Assembly (NCBI RefSeq): GCF_000764185.1
Contig: NZ_JQEC01000072.1
Coordinates: 1-64,000, forward strand
Length of the DNA: 64,000 nucleotides
Source: Colwellia psychrerythraea
GTDB taxonomy: Bacteria > Pseudomonadota > Gammaproteobacteria > Enterobacterales > Alteromonadaceae
Direction: 5' to 3'
Shown here: one piece after another, positions 1 to 9,071 of the stretch
Position numbering within the stretch: position 1 is the first letter of the stretch
Layout: every line of letters starts with the position of its first letter
Notes under the pieces: model-generated
Database searches by the model: none
The model's input: only the letters and a program-made list of their open reading frames with translations
Told to the model about the DNA's origin: nothing
Made by a program: the position numbers and the translations under genes

Positions 1-96
1 GTATTACTAATCAATTATGATTTATATTATCTTAAATGCTAACCATATCCCTTTAGACTGAAGATACTAGTCTTAATACAAAAAAACGGAACAGAT

Positions 97-675
97 ATGA
101 CACCTATTAAACTAATAATTATTTCGACATTAATTGCCTTTACCTCAAGTTGTGCAACACATTCGGCTAAAGTTGATTTTGATAAAAATACGGATATTGA
201 AACTATCAATTATAAAACTTTTGCTTGGCTAAGCCAGGCAAAAATTATGGCGCCACCTGCTGATATCAATCCGGTAATGAAAGAAAGAGTTGATAACAGT
301 ATTGAACAAGCTTTTATTGCTAAAGGCTATCAGCTAGTTGAGAATGCTGAAGATGCTGATTTTACTATTTCTTATACGGTAGGTAGTCGCGATAAAATTA
401 AAGTGAATAGCTACCCAGCAACTTATAATACTGGTTTTGGCTGGGGACGTGGATATTACGGTGGTCGTGGCTACTATGGCACTATGTCTATGGGTACAGA
501 GACAAGTGTTAGACAATATGTTGAAGGTAAGTTAGCTATCGATATTTACGATGTTAAAACTCATCAGCCAGTATGGCATGGCTGGGCGACTAAACGCTTA
601 ACCTCAGAAGATAAAGAAGCTCCATCAGCAATGTTAAATAATATTGTGGTTCAAGTAGTGAATCAGTTTCATTAA
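97..675 (+). CDS. DUF4136-type lipoprotein
   Basis: A 192-residue protein with an N-terminal lipoprotein signal: a hydrophobic segment ending in SSC, so Cys19 is the likely lipidated residue. The body resembles the DUF4136 family, whose members are small envelope lipoproteins of unknown function. A Gly/Tyr/Arg-rich stretch (GRGYYGGRGYYG) sits near residues 118-129. The gene stands alone and is followed at once by a strong terminator, so it is probably monocistronic. Cysteine position and domain layout are read from the sequence; the family assignment is by resemblance. Confidence 0.8.
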   Translation: MTPIKLIIISTLIAFTSSCATHSAKVDFDKNTDIETINYKTFAWLSQAKIMAPPADINPVMKERVDNSIEQAFIAKGYQLVENAEDADFTISYTVGSRDKIKVNSYPATYNTGFGWGRGYYGGRGYYGTMSMGTETSVRQYVEGKLAIDIYDVKTHQPVWHGWATKRLTSEDKEAPSAMLNNIVVQVVNQFH

Positions 676-696
676 GTAACAAACTTACTTAATGAT

Positions 697-723
697 AAAA
701 AAACGGCTTAGCCGTTTTTTTTT
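697..723 (+). terminator. Rho-independent terminator of the DUF4136 gene
   Basis: An 11-bp stem (AAAAAAACGGC / GCCGTTTTTTT) around a TTA loop, followed by an unbroken T tract. It lies 22 bases after the stop codon. The A tract before the stem means it could also work from the other strand. Confidence 0.85.
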
Positions 724-863
724 GCTTAAAATATAGCGAGTTAATGGAAACAGCTACCGATAAGTATATAAAATTTTTTTTATTAGCTTTTTAGTCTATT
801 ACTAGTAATTTAGCCGTTGTGAATTACACTAATATAATGGTTTCATTTACATAATAGACTTTA

Positions 864-2420
864 ATGAGTAACTTTATTTTTCAAGACGAAGTTGACGAAG
901 AAGCTAATGAACAGCAGAGTAAAACTGATAAGTTTTGGCGTATTTTGGTTATTGATGATGATGAGTCAGTTCATCAAGTCACTAAACTTGTACTTGCAGA
1001 TGCTGAAATTGAACATAGGAGACTTGAGATAGTCTCTGCTTTTTCCAGTAAACAAGCGAAAGAAATCATGCTCAATGATAATTCTTTTTGTATGGCTTTT
1101 GTTGATGTAGTTATGGAAACTGATCACGCTGGTTTAGAGTTGGTGGAGTGGATAAGAAAGGAACATAAAAATCAATCGATTCGCTTAGTATTACGAACTG
1201 GACAAGCGGGATCCGCTCCTGAGGCAAAAGTCATTAAAGAATTTGATATTAATGACTATAAAGAAAAAACTGATTTTACCGCCAATAAAATGATCACTAC
1301 AGTATACGCGAGTATACGTGCCTATCGTGACATTATGACTATTCAACGTAGTCTTGATGCGTTTAAAATGCTTATTGAAGCGACTCATGATTTATTAAAA
1401 ATTAATCAATTAAAGAATTTTGGCTCAGCAGCACTTAATCACTTGCTGGCACTAATGAATGTCGAAAGTTCAGCACTTTATATAGCTAGAACCCAAATAG
1501 ACTTCGCGAAAAAATCGACTAGCTCAATTATTGCTTGTACAGGTAAATACGTTTGTGAGTCTGACTCCTTAGAGGCATCGGATATAGATGAGCAAGTCAA
1601 AGCGCGTATTATGAAAGTTTTTATCGATAAAACACATTATCGTGATGAAACCTGTTTTGTTGGATTTTATCAAGCCTCGAAAAACGCCGCATCTGTTTTG
1701 TATATTGAATTTGAAGATGATAATGAACACTTTAAAGCCAATTTAGCTGAGTTATTCGCTACTAATGTTGCGCTCATTCTTGAAAGTTTAACCAAGCAAC
1801 AGGAAATAGAGAAAACTCAAAAAGAGTTACTCTTTATTGTTGGCGAAGCTGTTGAAGCTCGTAGTAAAGAAACAGGTGCTCACGTGCGCCGAGTGGCTAT
1901 TATTTGCGATATGTTAGCAAAAAAACTCGGTTTAGAAGAAAGTTTTGTTGAAGCAATTCGTTTAGCCGCGCCACTACATGACTTAGGTAAGATAGCCATC
2001 CCTGAGCATATTTTACATAAACCTGGCAAACTAGAAGGTGAAGACTGGGAAATAATGCAATCTCATGCGCAAATTGGTGCTGATATTTTAGAAAAGTCTA
2101 CAGTTAGTGTTTCAAAATTAGCTGCTCGCCTTGCAAACTTTCATCACGAAAACTGGGATGGCAGTGGTTACCCAAATGGATTAAAAGGTGAAGAAATACC
2201 TATTGAGGCACGTATTATGGCAGTGGCTGATGTCTTTGATGCATTGGGTTCAAAACGTTGCTATAAAAAACCGTGGTCAGATCAAAGAATAAAGGAATTT
2301 TTATTAGCACAAAGAGATATAAAGTTTGAGGCTAAGATGGTTAATATAATTGTCGAGAACTTTGACGAATTTTTACAGATCAGAATAGATTACCCTGACT
2401 ATGCCGACCCAGATCATTAA
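864..2420 (+). CDS. Response regulator with DUF3369 and HD-GYP domains (predicted cyclic-di-GMP phosphodiesterase)
   Basis: A 518-residue cytoplasmic protein. Residues about 25-150 are a receiver domain with the acidic pocket at D31-D33 and the phosphoacceptor at D81 (FVDVVM). Residues about 165-315 match a DUF3369 region, GAF-like in position. Residues about 320-510 are an HD-GYP domain with HD at 372-373 and an intact HHENWDGSGYP at 427-437, so phosphodiesterase activity on cyclic di-GMP is expected. No partner kinase is adjacent, so its phosphodonor is encoded elsewhere. The architecture is common in marine gammaproteobacteria. The activity is inferred from the motifs. Confidence 0.92.
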   Translation: MSNFIFQDEVDEEANEQQSKTDKFWRILVIDDDESVHQVTKLVLADAEIEHRRLEIVSAFSSKQAKEIMLNDNSFCMAFVDVVMETDHAGLELVEWIRKEHKNQSIRLVLRTGQAGSAPEAKVIKEFDINDYKEKTDFTANKMITTVYASIRAYRDIMTIQRSLDAFKMLIEATHDLLKINQLKNFGSAALNHLLALMNVESSALYIARTQIDFAKKSTSSIIACTGKYVCESDSLEASDIDEQVKARIMKVFIDKTHYRDETCFVGFYQASKNAASVLYIEFEDDNEHFKANLAELFATNVALILESLTKQQEIEKTQKELLFIVGEAVEARSKETGAHVRRVAIICDMLAKKLGLEESFVEAIRLAAPLHDLGKIAIPEHILHKPGKLEGEDWEIMQSHAQIGADILEKSTVSVSKLAARLANFHHENWDGSGYPNGLKGEEIPIEARIMAVADVFDALGSKRCYKKPWSDQRIKEFLLAQRDIKFEAKMVNIIVENFDEFLQIRIDYPDYADPDH

Positions 2421-2489
2421 TTGTGTGGTACTTAGCTTGTGCTAGTTAATATCAGTTATCTAAACACCAGCTAACTAAATATCATTTAA

Positions 2490-3083
2490 CTAAGTATCTG
2501 ACAACTTATCGACGGTCGCTAAACAAGCGGCCATAAAAGTATCAATAAAATACTCAACCTCAGGCATGTTTGTTTTTAAATCAGCTATTTTTATCGCTAA
2601 CCTTTCTTCTACATGATCAAATTCTGGGTTCTTATGGTTTATCTCATCAAGGGCTTTAATATAAGCAACAATTATATCAGCGGCTTTGACAATCGCTTTG
2701 TATTCCGCTGAAACATTATCTTGTACGATTATATCACTGAATAATTCTTGCAGCTCATCAGGAAGCGATGCTAAACACTCTTTTTCTGCCAATAATTCTA
2801 TTTTTTTAAACTCTCTGGCGATTTCTTTATTAGCATACTTAGTGGGATTAACAATATCACCATAACGTGTTTCACTGGCTTCATGATACATGGCAATGGT
2901 TGATATTTTATCGGCATTGATCTGACCATTAAATTTCTTATTTTTAATAACGGCTAACAAATGGGCAACAATGGCAACCTGATGTGAGTGCTCAGCAATA
3001 TTCTCAGGTTTTACACAAAACATTAATGACCAACGTTTGATCAATGGCATGCGGAACATCCACGCTAAAAATGAACTTTGCAT
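2490..3083 (-). CDS. yfbR: 5'-deoxynucleotidase YfbR family, HD domain with HE variant
   Basis: 197 residues, close in length and sequence to E. coli YfbR, which removes phosphate from deoxyribonucleoside 5'-monophosphates. EHS with H32 and VKAAD supply expected metal ligands. The central HD pair reads MYHEASE here (H67, E68), where E. coli has MYHDASE, so the metal-binding Asp is replaced by Glu. The gene follows alaA on the same strand with a 52-base gap, the same pairing as in E. coli, and is probably co-transcribed with it. Family identity is strong; activity with the altered residue is uncertain. Confidence 0.88.
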   Translation of the reverse strand: MQSSFLAWMFRMPLIKRWSLMFCVKPENIAEHSHQVAIVAHLLAVIKNKKFNGQINADKISTIAMYHEASETRYGDIVNPTKYANKEIAREFKKIELLAEKECLASLPDELQELFSDIIVQDNVSAEYKAIVKAADIIVAYIKALDEINHKNPEFDHVEERLAIKIADLKTNMPEVEYFIDTFMAACLATVDKLSDT

Positions 3084-3135
3084 AATTCTTCCTCATTAGT
3101 CTTACCTAGTGTTTTTTACTTTTATAATTGCTACG

Positions 3136-4359
3136 CTAAGCTTTTGTTTGCTTATAAGTAGCAAAGAAGTGCTTTAATTTTTCCAAAGCTGGAATTAACT
3201 CATCCACATGAGGTAAAAATACTAAGCGGAAATAATTATGTGCTTTGATATTGAAAGCGCGACCGTGCACTAATAGAATTTTCTCTTGTTTGAGTAAATC
3301 TAAAATCATGCGTTCATCGTCGCTTATATTAAACTTTTTAATGTCCACTTTGACAAAAATATACAAAGCACCCATTGCAGGGTTACATGATAAACCATCG
3401 ATATCATTAATCATTTCATAAGCTACATTACGCTGTTTAATTAAACGACCATCATCACTGATTAGTTCATTAATACTTTGATAACCACCTAAAGCCGTTT
3501 GTATGGCATGTTGGCTTGGCACATTTGCACACATTCTCATAGACGAGAGTAATTTAATACCTTCAATGTAATCTTCGGCATGTAGCTTAGGACCAGAAAT
3601 AACCATCCAACCGGCTCTAAATCCGGCAATGCGATAATTCTTTGATAATCCACCCAATGTAATGATTAATATATCGTTTGCTAATCTTGCTGTTGGGATA
3701 TGTTTAGCTTGATCATAAAGAATTTTATCGTAGATCTCATCGCTATAAATTATTAGTCCATACTTTCTGGCAAGGGTAATAATACCCTGCAGTATTTCTT
3801 CTGAATAAACCGCTCCCGTTGGGTTATTAGGGTTAATTAATACAATGGCTTTGGTTTTTTTGGTAATTTTACTTTCCATATCCTCTAAATCTGGAAACCA
3901 TTGGTTTTCATCATCACAACGGTAGTGTACGGGTTTACCGCCAGATAGTGATACCGCAGCAGTCCATAATGGATAGTCAGGAGAAGGGATCAATACTTCA
4001 TCACCATTATCAAGTAACGCTTGCATTGCCATAACAATTAACTCACTGACACCATTGCCAATAAAGATGTCATCAACCATGACATCTTTAATACCTTGCT
4101 GTTGAAAATATTGCATTACCGCAACTCTGGCTGAATAAATGCCTTGTGATTCAGAGTAACCTTGTGAATTAGGTAAGTTATGAATTACATCTTTTAAAAT
4201 ATCATCAGGGGCTTCGAAACCAAATGGGGCAGGGTTACCGACATTAAGCTTAAGTATTTTATGACCTTCATCTTCAAGGCGCTTGGCTTCGGCTGCTATT
4301 GGTCCTCTAATATCGTAACAAACATTATTTAATTTAGATGACTTGGTAATAGCTTTCAT
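3136..4359 (-). CDS. alaA: Glutamate-pyruvate (alanine) aminotransferase AlaA
   Basis: 407 residues, a class I fold aminotransferase close in length to E. coli AlaA (YfbQ). It transfers the amino group of glutamate to pyruvate to make alanine, using PLP. NPNNPTG (residues 176-182), the YSDEIY segment (205-210) that contacts the cofactor, and LGGLSKNYRIAGFRAGW with the Schiff-base lysine at K240 are all present. It is the first gene of a probable alaA-yfbR operon. Confidence 0.93.
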   Translation of the reverse strand: MKAITKSSKLNNVCYDIRGPIAAEAKRLEDEGHKILKLNVGNPAPFGFEAPDDILKDVIHNLPNSQGYSESQGIYSARVAVMQYFQQQGIKDVMVDDIFIGNGVSELIVMAMQALLDNGDEVLIPSPDYPLWTAAVSLSGGKPVHYRCDDENQWFPDLEDMESKITKKTKAIVLINPNNPTGAVYSEEILQGIITLARKYGLIIYSDEIYDKILYDQAKHIPTARLANDILIITLGGLSKNYRIAGFRAGWMVISGPKLHAEDYIEGIKLLSSMRMCANVPSQHAIQTALGGYQSINELISDDGRLIKQRNVAYEMINDIDGLSCNPAMGALYIFVKVDIKKFNISDDERMILDLLKQEKILLVHGRAFNIKAHNYFRLVFLPHVDELIPALEKLKHFFATYKQTKA

Positions 4360-4393
4360 GAATAAGGTACTTCTTAAGTAAAATGAGGAGAAA

Positions 4394-4444
4394 ATGACTC
4401 TGTCATTGTTGCCAATAATGCGCTGTTTTGAAAGCCTTATTTAG
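4394..4444 (+). CDS. Possible 16-codon leader-like small ORF
   Basis: ATG at 4394 follows a strong GAGGAG Shine-Dalgarno sequence at a 3-base spacing. The frame encodes MTLSLLPIMRCFESLI and stops at TAG 4442-4444, inside the stem-loop of the plus-strand terminator at 4431-4453. It lies divergent to alaA and no other plus-strand gene precedes that terminator. It could be a leader peptide, a small protein or chance. The only support is the ribosome site and the terminator overlap. Confidence 0.3.
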   Translation: MTLSLLPIMRCFESLI

Positions 4445-4453
4445 GCTTTTTTT
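4431..4453 (+). terminator. Orphan plus-strand terminator upstream of alaA
   Basis: Stem AAAGCCT / AGGCTTT with a 5-base loop, followed by a seven-T tract. The T tract is only on the plus strand, yet no recognised plus-strand gene lies upstream of it; alaA is on the minus strand. It would end a short transcript of roughly 50-90 bases that starts in the alaA-GFA intergenic region. Confidence 0.6.
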
Positions 4454-4617
4454 AATGATAAATTATCTGTTTTTTGTCAAAAAGGCATATGTAGGTTGAA
4501 TTATTACGGCCGATAGTAAAAATAAGGTACAAAAGGTAAAAGTGATGTTAAATTATTTGCTTAATAATAAGCGCCAATAATGACTATTGGTTATTCAAAA
4601 AAATTAAAGGCACAGAT

Positions 4618-5025
4618 ATGTATTTTGGTAAATGTTTATGTGGTGACGTTCATATTAAAGTGAATGGCAATATTAGTGATATTATTCATTGTCACTGTTC
4701 ATTATGTCGAAAGAATAGTGGTACTGCGTTTGCGACTAACGGCTTTATTAATACCACTGACTTTGAAATAACCGCTGGAAAAGCGGATTTGACTTCATTT
4801 TCGTTTAAATCTGGGCGAAATCGATATTTTTGCAGTAAATGCGGTTCACCAGTCTATAGCTCAAATGATGATGACCCAACGCGATTAAGAATACGTTTAG
4901 GTATACTTGATGGCGAAGTAAGTGAAAGGCCTATTTCCCATAATTTTGTGAGCTCAAAAGCAAACTGGGAAGATCTTGATGCCAACTTGCCTCGATATGA
5001 TGGTCTGGAACCAAGTCGTCAGTAA
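4618..5025 (+). CDS. GFA/CENP-V-fold zinc protein
   Basis: 135 residues with the cysteine pattern of the GFA (glutathione-dependent formaldehyde-activating) family: C6 and C8 (KCLCGDV), C25, C27 and C30 (HCHCSLC), and C72 and C75 (FCSKCGS). These bind structural and catalytic zinc in characterised members. Most bacterial members have no proven substrate, so formaldehyde-glutathione chemistry should not be assumed. The gene is monocistronic and convergent with proS. Confidence 0.85.
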   Translation: MYFGKCLCGDVHIKVNGNISDIIHCHCSLCRKNSGTAFATNGFINTTDFEITAGKADLTSFSFKSGRNRYFCSKCGSPVYSSNDDDPTRLRIRLGILDGEVSERPISHNFVSSKANWEDLDANLPRYDGLEPSRQ

Positions 5026-5059
5026 GGTTATAGGTGGTGATTTACTTTCTATCAGAAAC

Positions 5060-5083
5060 AAAAAAAGGGGCTATTGCCCCTTT
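5060..5083 (-). terminator. Terminator of proS
   Basis: Stem AAAGGGGC / GCCCCTTT around a 4-base loop (5064-5083). On the minus strand it is followed by a run of seven T, matching proS transcription. On the plus strand the tail is only three T, so termination of the GFA gene here would be weaker. Confidence 0.8.
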
Positions 5084-5131
5084 GTAATATAAGCGTTACT
5101 TTTGCAACTAACTTAATGGACTTGCTATAAA

Positions 5132-6829
5132 TTAGTTGAACAAAGACATAACTTCATCAATAGCGATTAACAACTTTTCACCGGTAATACGGTTTTTAAG
5201 CTCAACTTGTTGGGCATCTAAGTTACGCTCACCAATGATTACTAATAATGGTGTGCCCATTAATTCATGATCAGCAAACATAACACCTGGACGTTCCTTT
5301 CTGTCGTCAAACAATACTTCAATGCCTGCCTTATTAAGTGACTCATATAAAGCTTCAGCAGTTTCTTTTACTCGTGCAGATTTTGCCATGTTCATTGGTA
5401 CAATCGCTACTTGAAATGGTGCAATCGCTTTTGGCCATTTGATGCCATATTTATCGTGGTTTTGCTCGATAGCAGCAGCAACAATACGAGAAACACCAAT
5501 ACCGTAACAACCCATGGTTAAGGTTTGGTTTTTACCTCCTTCATTTAGTACCGAACAGTTCATTGTTTCTGCATATTTACGGCCTAATTGGAAAATATGA
5601 CCAACTTCAATACCACGTTTTATTTCAATGGTGCCTTGACCACATGGACTTGGGTCACCAGCAACAACATTACGAATATCTTGAATGTTAATTTCGCCAC
5701 AATCACGTTGCCAGTTAACACCGGTAAAAGAGTGATTGTTCTTGTTAGCACCACAAGCAAAATCGCTTAAATGAGCAGCACTACGATCAACAATTATTTC
5801 AATATCTAGACCTTTAGGGCCTAAAGAAGTGCTATGACAGTTAGCAATAGCAGACACTTGTTCGTCAGTGGCGAATGTTAACGGTGCAGCAATACTCGCT
5901 AAGTTCTCAGCTTTAACTTCATTGAGTTGATGATCACCACGCAGTACTAAGGCAACTATTTTTGTCGGTTGACCTTCATTAACAGAGCCAAGCACTAATA
6001 GTGTTTTAACTGTAGTTTTTATATCTATATCAGTGGTTTTAATTAAACGTTCAAGTTTTAGTTCTACAGTTTTTATATCTTGGGTTGGCTCACTGCGCTC
6101 ATCTGTTGGTGCTAATGCTTCGGCTTTTTCAATGTTTGCGGCAAATTCGCTAGCATCACTAAAAGCAATATCATCTTCACCTGAGTCAGCAAGTACATGA
6201 AATTCATGTGACTTTTCACCACCGATTGAACCGCTATCCGCTATAACCGGACGGAAGTCTAGTTCAAGACGTTCGAAGATACGACAGTAAGCATCAAACA
6301 TAATTTGATAAGTTTTTTCTAAACATTCGTCTTCTAAATGAAAAGAATAAGCATCTTTCATTAAGAATTCACGGCCACGCATCACACCAAAGCGAGGACG
6401 TATTTCATCACGAAATTTTGTTTGAATTTGAAAAACAGTGAGTGGAAGTTGCTTATAACTGCTCAATTCGTTAGCAACTAATTTAGTGACAACCTCTTCG
6501 TGTGTTGGCCCTAAAACGAAAGGGCGCTTATGACGGTCATTAATACGTAATAACTCGGGACCATAATCCGCTAGTCTACCTGATTCTTCCCATAAATCTG
6601 CAGGCTGAACCATAGGCATTAATACTTCATTACCGCCTGCACGTTGAATTTCTTCACGAACAATATTCTCTACTTTTTTCAACACACGTAAACCGGTTGG
6701 TAACCAAGTATATAAACCAGAGGCAAGGTTACGAACCAGCCCGGCTCGTAACATTAACTGATGACTGATTACTTCTGCATTGGCAGGGGTTTCTTTAAGA
6801 GTAGACAGTAAGTATTGACTGGTACGCAT
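5132..6829 (-). CDS. proS: Prolyl-tRNA synthetase
   Basis: 565 residues, the bacterial-type class II prolyl-tRNA synthetase that charges tRNA-Pro. Motif 2 lies in the region [21 protein letters not shown], and motif 3 includes [13 protein letters not shown]. Between them, at about residues 225-400, is the YbaK-like INS editing domain that hydrolyses Ala-tRNA-Pro in this bacterial form. The C-terminal anticodon-binding domain covers about residues 470-565. The gene has its own terminator and is probably monocistronic. Confidence 0.97.
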   Translation of the reverse strand: MRTSQYLLSTLKETPANAEVISHQLMLRAGLVRNLASGLYTWLPTGLRVLKKVENIVREEIQRAGGNEVLMPMVQPADLWEESGRLADYGPELLRINDRHKRPFVLGPTHEEVVTKLVANELSSYKQLPLTVFQIQTKFRDEIRPRFGVMRGREFLMKDAYSFHLEDECLEKTYQIMFDAYCRIFERLELDFRPVIADSGSIGGEKSHEFHVLADSGEDDIAFSDASEFAANIEKAEALAPTDERSEPTQDIKTVELKLERLIKTTDIDIKTTVKTLLVLGSVNEGQPTKIVALVLRGDHQLNEVKAENLASIAAPLTFATDEQVSAIANCHSTSLGPKGLDIEIIVDRSAAHLSDFACGANKNNHSFTGVNWQRDCGEINIQDIRNVVAGDPSPCGQGTIEIKRGIEVGHIFQLGRKYAETMNCSVLNEGGKNQTLTMGCYGIGVSRIVAAAIEQNHDKYGIKWPKAIAPFQVAIVPMNMAKSARVKETAEALYESLNKAGIEVLFDDRKERPGVMFADHELMGTPLLVIIGERNLDAQQVELKNRITGEKLLIAIDEVMSLFN

Positions 6830-6962
6830 GGCTTGAAGTTTCCGTAAAAAGGGGTAAGTACAATTGGCGGTATTCTATCAGGGGGTTCGCTTATGAAAAA
6901 GTAATATATGTAATATTTCTGACTTAGTTACATCAAACACAACCTAGCGTAGGCATATGTCG

Positions 6963-7961
6963 CTATCGGGTCATTTTTTTAACAAAAACCACCACAAAAA
7001 GAGCAATAGTAAAGCTACCTGTAAAGGCTTCTATAGCAGCAATGGCGCGAGATACTCCTACCGGGGTAAAATCTCCATACCCTAAAGTAGTAAAGGTCAC
7101 CACTGAATAATAAAGTGAAGAAAGGAAAAACGAAAAATTCTCTTGTGTTGATAGGTTACTACTCGCCGACTGAATATTACCGTTGTAACTTAGACCAGTA
7201 AAAGTATAAATGATGGCGCATATAAAAATAATTGCAATTGATAAACCTATTATGCGCAGTGGTGCTTCGCCGTAACCACAAAATATATCTACCACTTTGG
7301 AAATGGTACGTTTCATACAATAGCGCGGTAATTGTAAGCGGCGCATGGTCAGCTCTTTTTGAATAAAGTAGCCGGATAGGGTAAATATGCCTTCGTGCTC
7401 AGCATGTTTACGTAAATCACGATATATTTCTTCTGCTTGCTCTAAATAATCAACGTTTGCTTGTTCATCTTTGGCTAATAAAGCCGCTTTAGCATCATAT
7501 TCCTGCTTGATCTTATTGCCTATATTAACATTTTCAAATTTGCTGCCGGTCCATTTTACACCCAGCATATTGGTGCCTTCTAAATTGGCACAATTTAGGT
7601 TCGAATCGCGTAGGTCAGCTTTCATTAGACTGGCATTTTGCAGGTTAATATTAAACATGTGAGCACTTTTAAGATTGGTATGATATAAATCAGCATAGGA
7701 GAAGTCATAACCGAACTTTTTATTATGATTCACTAAGTCTACGCCTTGCAGGTTGGCTCTAGTGAGTATTATACCGCGCAACATTCCGCCTGCTTGAGCA
7801 TAGTCTTCCAGACGTTGTTTGATATCAATGCCGGATTTATCAATTGCTTGATCATGCCAATAACAAAATCCTGAATCATTCGCTTCTTCCTGACAACAAA
7901 AAGCCTGTTGCTTGGTGCAATCGGGGTCTTGATATTGGCACAATAACTTTATTTTGTTCAT
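6963..7961 (-). CDS. Pentapeptide-repeat protein fused to a two-TM potassium channel
   Basis: 332 residues in three parts. The N-terminus has a Cys/His cluster (C8, C15, C22, C23, C33, H36) that could bind zinc. Residues about 63-147 are pentapeptide repeats of the A(D/N)LXX type (ANLQG, ADLYH, ADLRD, ANLEG). After a charged linker, TM helices at about 236-256 and 305-327 flank a pore loop carrying TTLGYGD at 291-297, the potassium selectivity filter. It is therefore a likely K+ channel with a large cytoplasmic regulatory domain. It is divergent from the GNAT gene, with only about 50 bases between them. Gating ligand is unknown. Confidence 0.88.
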   Translation of the reverse strand: MNKIKLLCQYQDPDCTKQQAFCCQEEANDSGFCYWHDQAIDKSGIDIKQRLEDYAQAGGMLRGIILTRANLQGVDLVNHNKKFGYDFSYADLYHTNLKSAHMFNINLQNASLMKADLRDSNLNCANLEGTNMLGVKWTGSKFENVNIGNKIKQEYDAKAALLAKDEQANVDYLEQAEEIYRDLRKHAEHEGIFTLSGYFIQKELTMRRLQLPRYCMKRTISKVVDIFCGYGEAPLRIIGLSIAIIFICAIIYTFTGLSYNGNIQSASSNLSTQENFSFFLSSLYYSVVTFTTLGYGDFTPVGVSRAIAAIEAFTGSFTIALFVVVFVKKMTR

Positions 7962-8015
7962 TTAAAGAGTATAGTGCGCTGCATCAAAAAGTAAAAAATA
8001 TAAAGAGGAATGATT

Positions 8016-8498
8016 GTGCAAATAACGTTAATTCAAGCAGATTACCAAAATGAGCAACACGGTAAAGACCTAGTCATGTTGTTAAACGCCTATGCCTTAG
8101 ACCCTATGGGTGGTGGAGAAGCTCTGACTGATGACGTTCAGCAAAACCTAGTAGCCACTTTAGCCAAAAGAAATGACTTTCTAACTTTGCTTTGTTATGT
8201 CGATGGCAAACCCGCAGGCATACTTAATTGTGTTGAAGGTTTTTCTACTTTTAAATGTAAAGCTTTGCTTAATATTCATGATTGCGGGGTATTGAAAGAA
8301 TTCCGCGGCTTGGGCCTAAGTCAAAAGTTATTTAATGAAGCTGAGAAAATATCCCGTGAACGGGGCTATTGCAAATTAACCCTTGAAGTACTCGAGGGAA
8401 ATATCGTTGCACAAAATGCTTATAAAAAGCTAGGTTTCACTGGTTATGAACTTGATGAAAAAACCGGTAAAGCGATGTTTTGGGAAAAAGTACTATAA
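8016..8498 (+). CDS. GNAT-family N-acetyltransferase
   Basis: About 161 residues with the acetyl-CoA-binding motif of the GNAT fold near the C-terminal half (FRGLGLSQKLFNEAEK, then AQNAYKKLGF). The acceptor is unknown. I prefer the GTG at 8016 because AGAGGA at 8004-8009 sits 6 bases upstream; the in-frame ATG at 8010 directly abuts that ribosome site. The gene is divergent from the channel gene and convergent with the S4-domain gene. Confidence 0.88.
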   Translation: MQITLIQADYQNEQHGKDLVMLLNAYALDPMGGGEALTDDVQQNLVATLAKRNDFLTLLCYVDGKPAGILNCVEGFSTFKCKALLNIHDCGVLKEFRGLGLSQKLFNEAEKISRERGYCKLTLEVLEGNIVAQNAYKKLGFTGYELDEKTGKAMFWEKVL

Positions 8499-8525
8499 GT
8501 AACTTTTTATAAATAGATGTTGAAT

Positions 8526-8571
8526 GAACGTTAATAACGATTAGTTATTTAAATAGCTATTATTAACGTTC
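8526..8571. repeat. Long inverted repeat between convergent genes
   Basis: Arms GAACGTTAATAA (8526-8537) and TTATTAACGTTC (8560-8571) are perfect complements. The sequence between them folds on around TATTTAAATA, giving an almost continuous hairpin of about 46 bases with a small bulge. There is no T tract, so it is not a standard terminator. It lies between the GNAT gene and the convergent S4-domain gene. Confidence 0.7.
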
Positions 8572-8594
8572 TTATAATGAGTGGGGCTGAACAG

Positions 8595-9008
8595 TTAAAA
8601 AGAAATAGGTCTTCTTTTTTTCGGCATTATTTCATCCGTATTATTTTTGTCGGTAGGCTCAGCTACAAAGTCATTTTTCGGTTTTTTTGCAGCTTTCTTT
8701 TTAGCTTTTTTTTGCGCTGGCTTACTTTCAATTATTAAGCTTGTTTGATCAGCTATTTCATCGACTAATGGCTCAGCCAAGTCTTCATTAATGAGTAACT
8801 GTACAACCTCACCATTAAATTCAATCACATCTTCATGGTAAACTTTTTTACGTTTTTGGTATTCTACTTCACCATTAAGTAAAACATAACCTTCGCTGAT
8901 AACAACTTTTGCTTCACCGCCACCAGCAACTAAATTAGCTATTTTAAGTAGCTTACATAACTCAACCGGTTGCTGGTTTAATTCAATAACTAAGTAACTT
9001 TCTGACAT
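8595..9008 (-). CDS. S4-domain RNA-binding protein, YbcJ-like
   Basis: 137 residues. The first about 70 form an S4-like RNA-binding domain similar to E. coli YbcJ (LCKLLKIANLVAGGGEAK, then a GYVLLNGEVE turn). The C-terminal half is a Lys/Ala-rich tail (KKAKKKAAKKPK) that E. coli YbcJ, a short protein, lacks; it could add non-specific RNA contact. A GGAG ribosome site precedes the start. The next gene upstream on the same strand is the TPR-like protein, so the two may be co-transcribed. Confidence 0.85.
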   Translation of the reverse strand: MSESYLVIELNQQPVELCKLLKIANLVAGGGEAKVVISEGYVLLNGEVEYQKRKKVYHEDVIEFNGEVVQLLINEDLAEPLVDEIADQTSLIIESKPAQKKAKKKAAKKPKNDFVAEPTDKNNTDEIMPKKRRPISF

Positions 9009-9071
9009 GGAATTCTCCGTAGTTAACTAAGCTTGTTTTTTGAGAAACAAGCGTGCTAATGAAAGGTTTAA

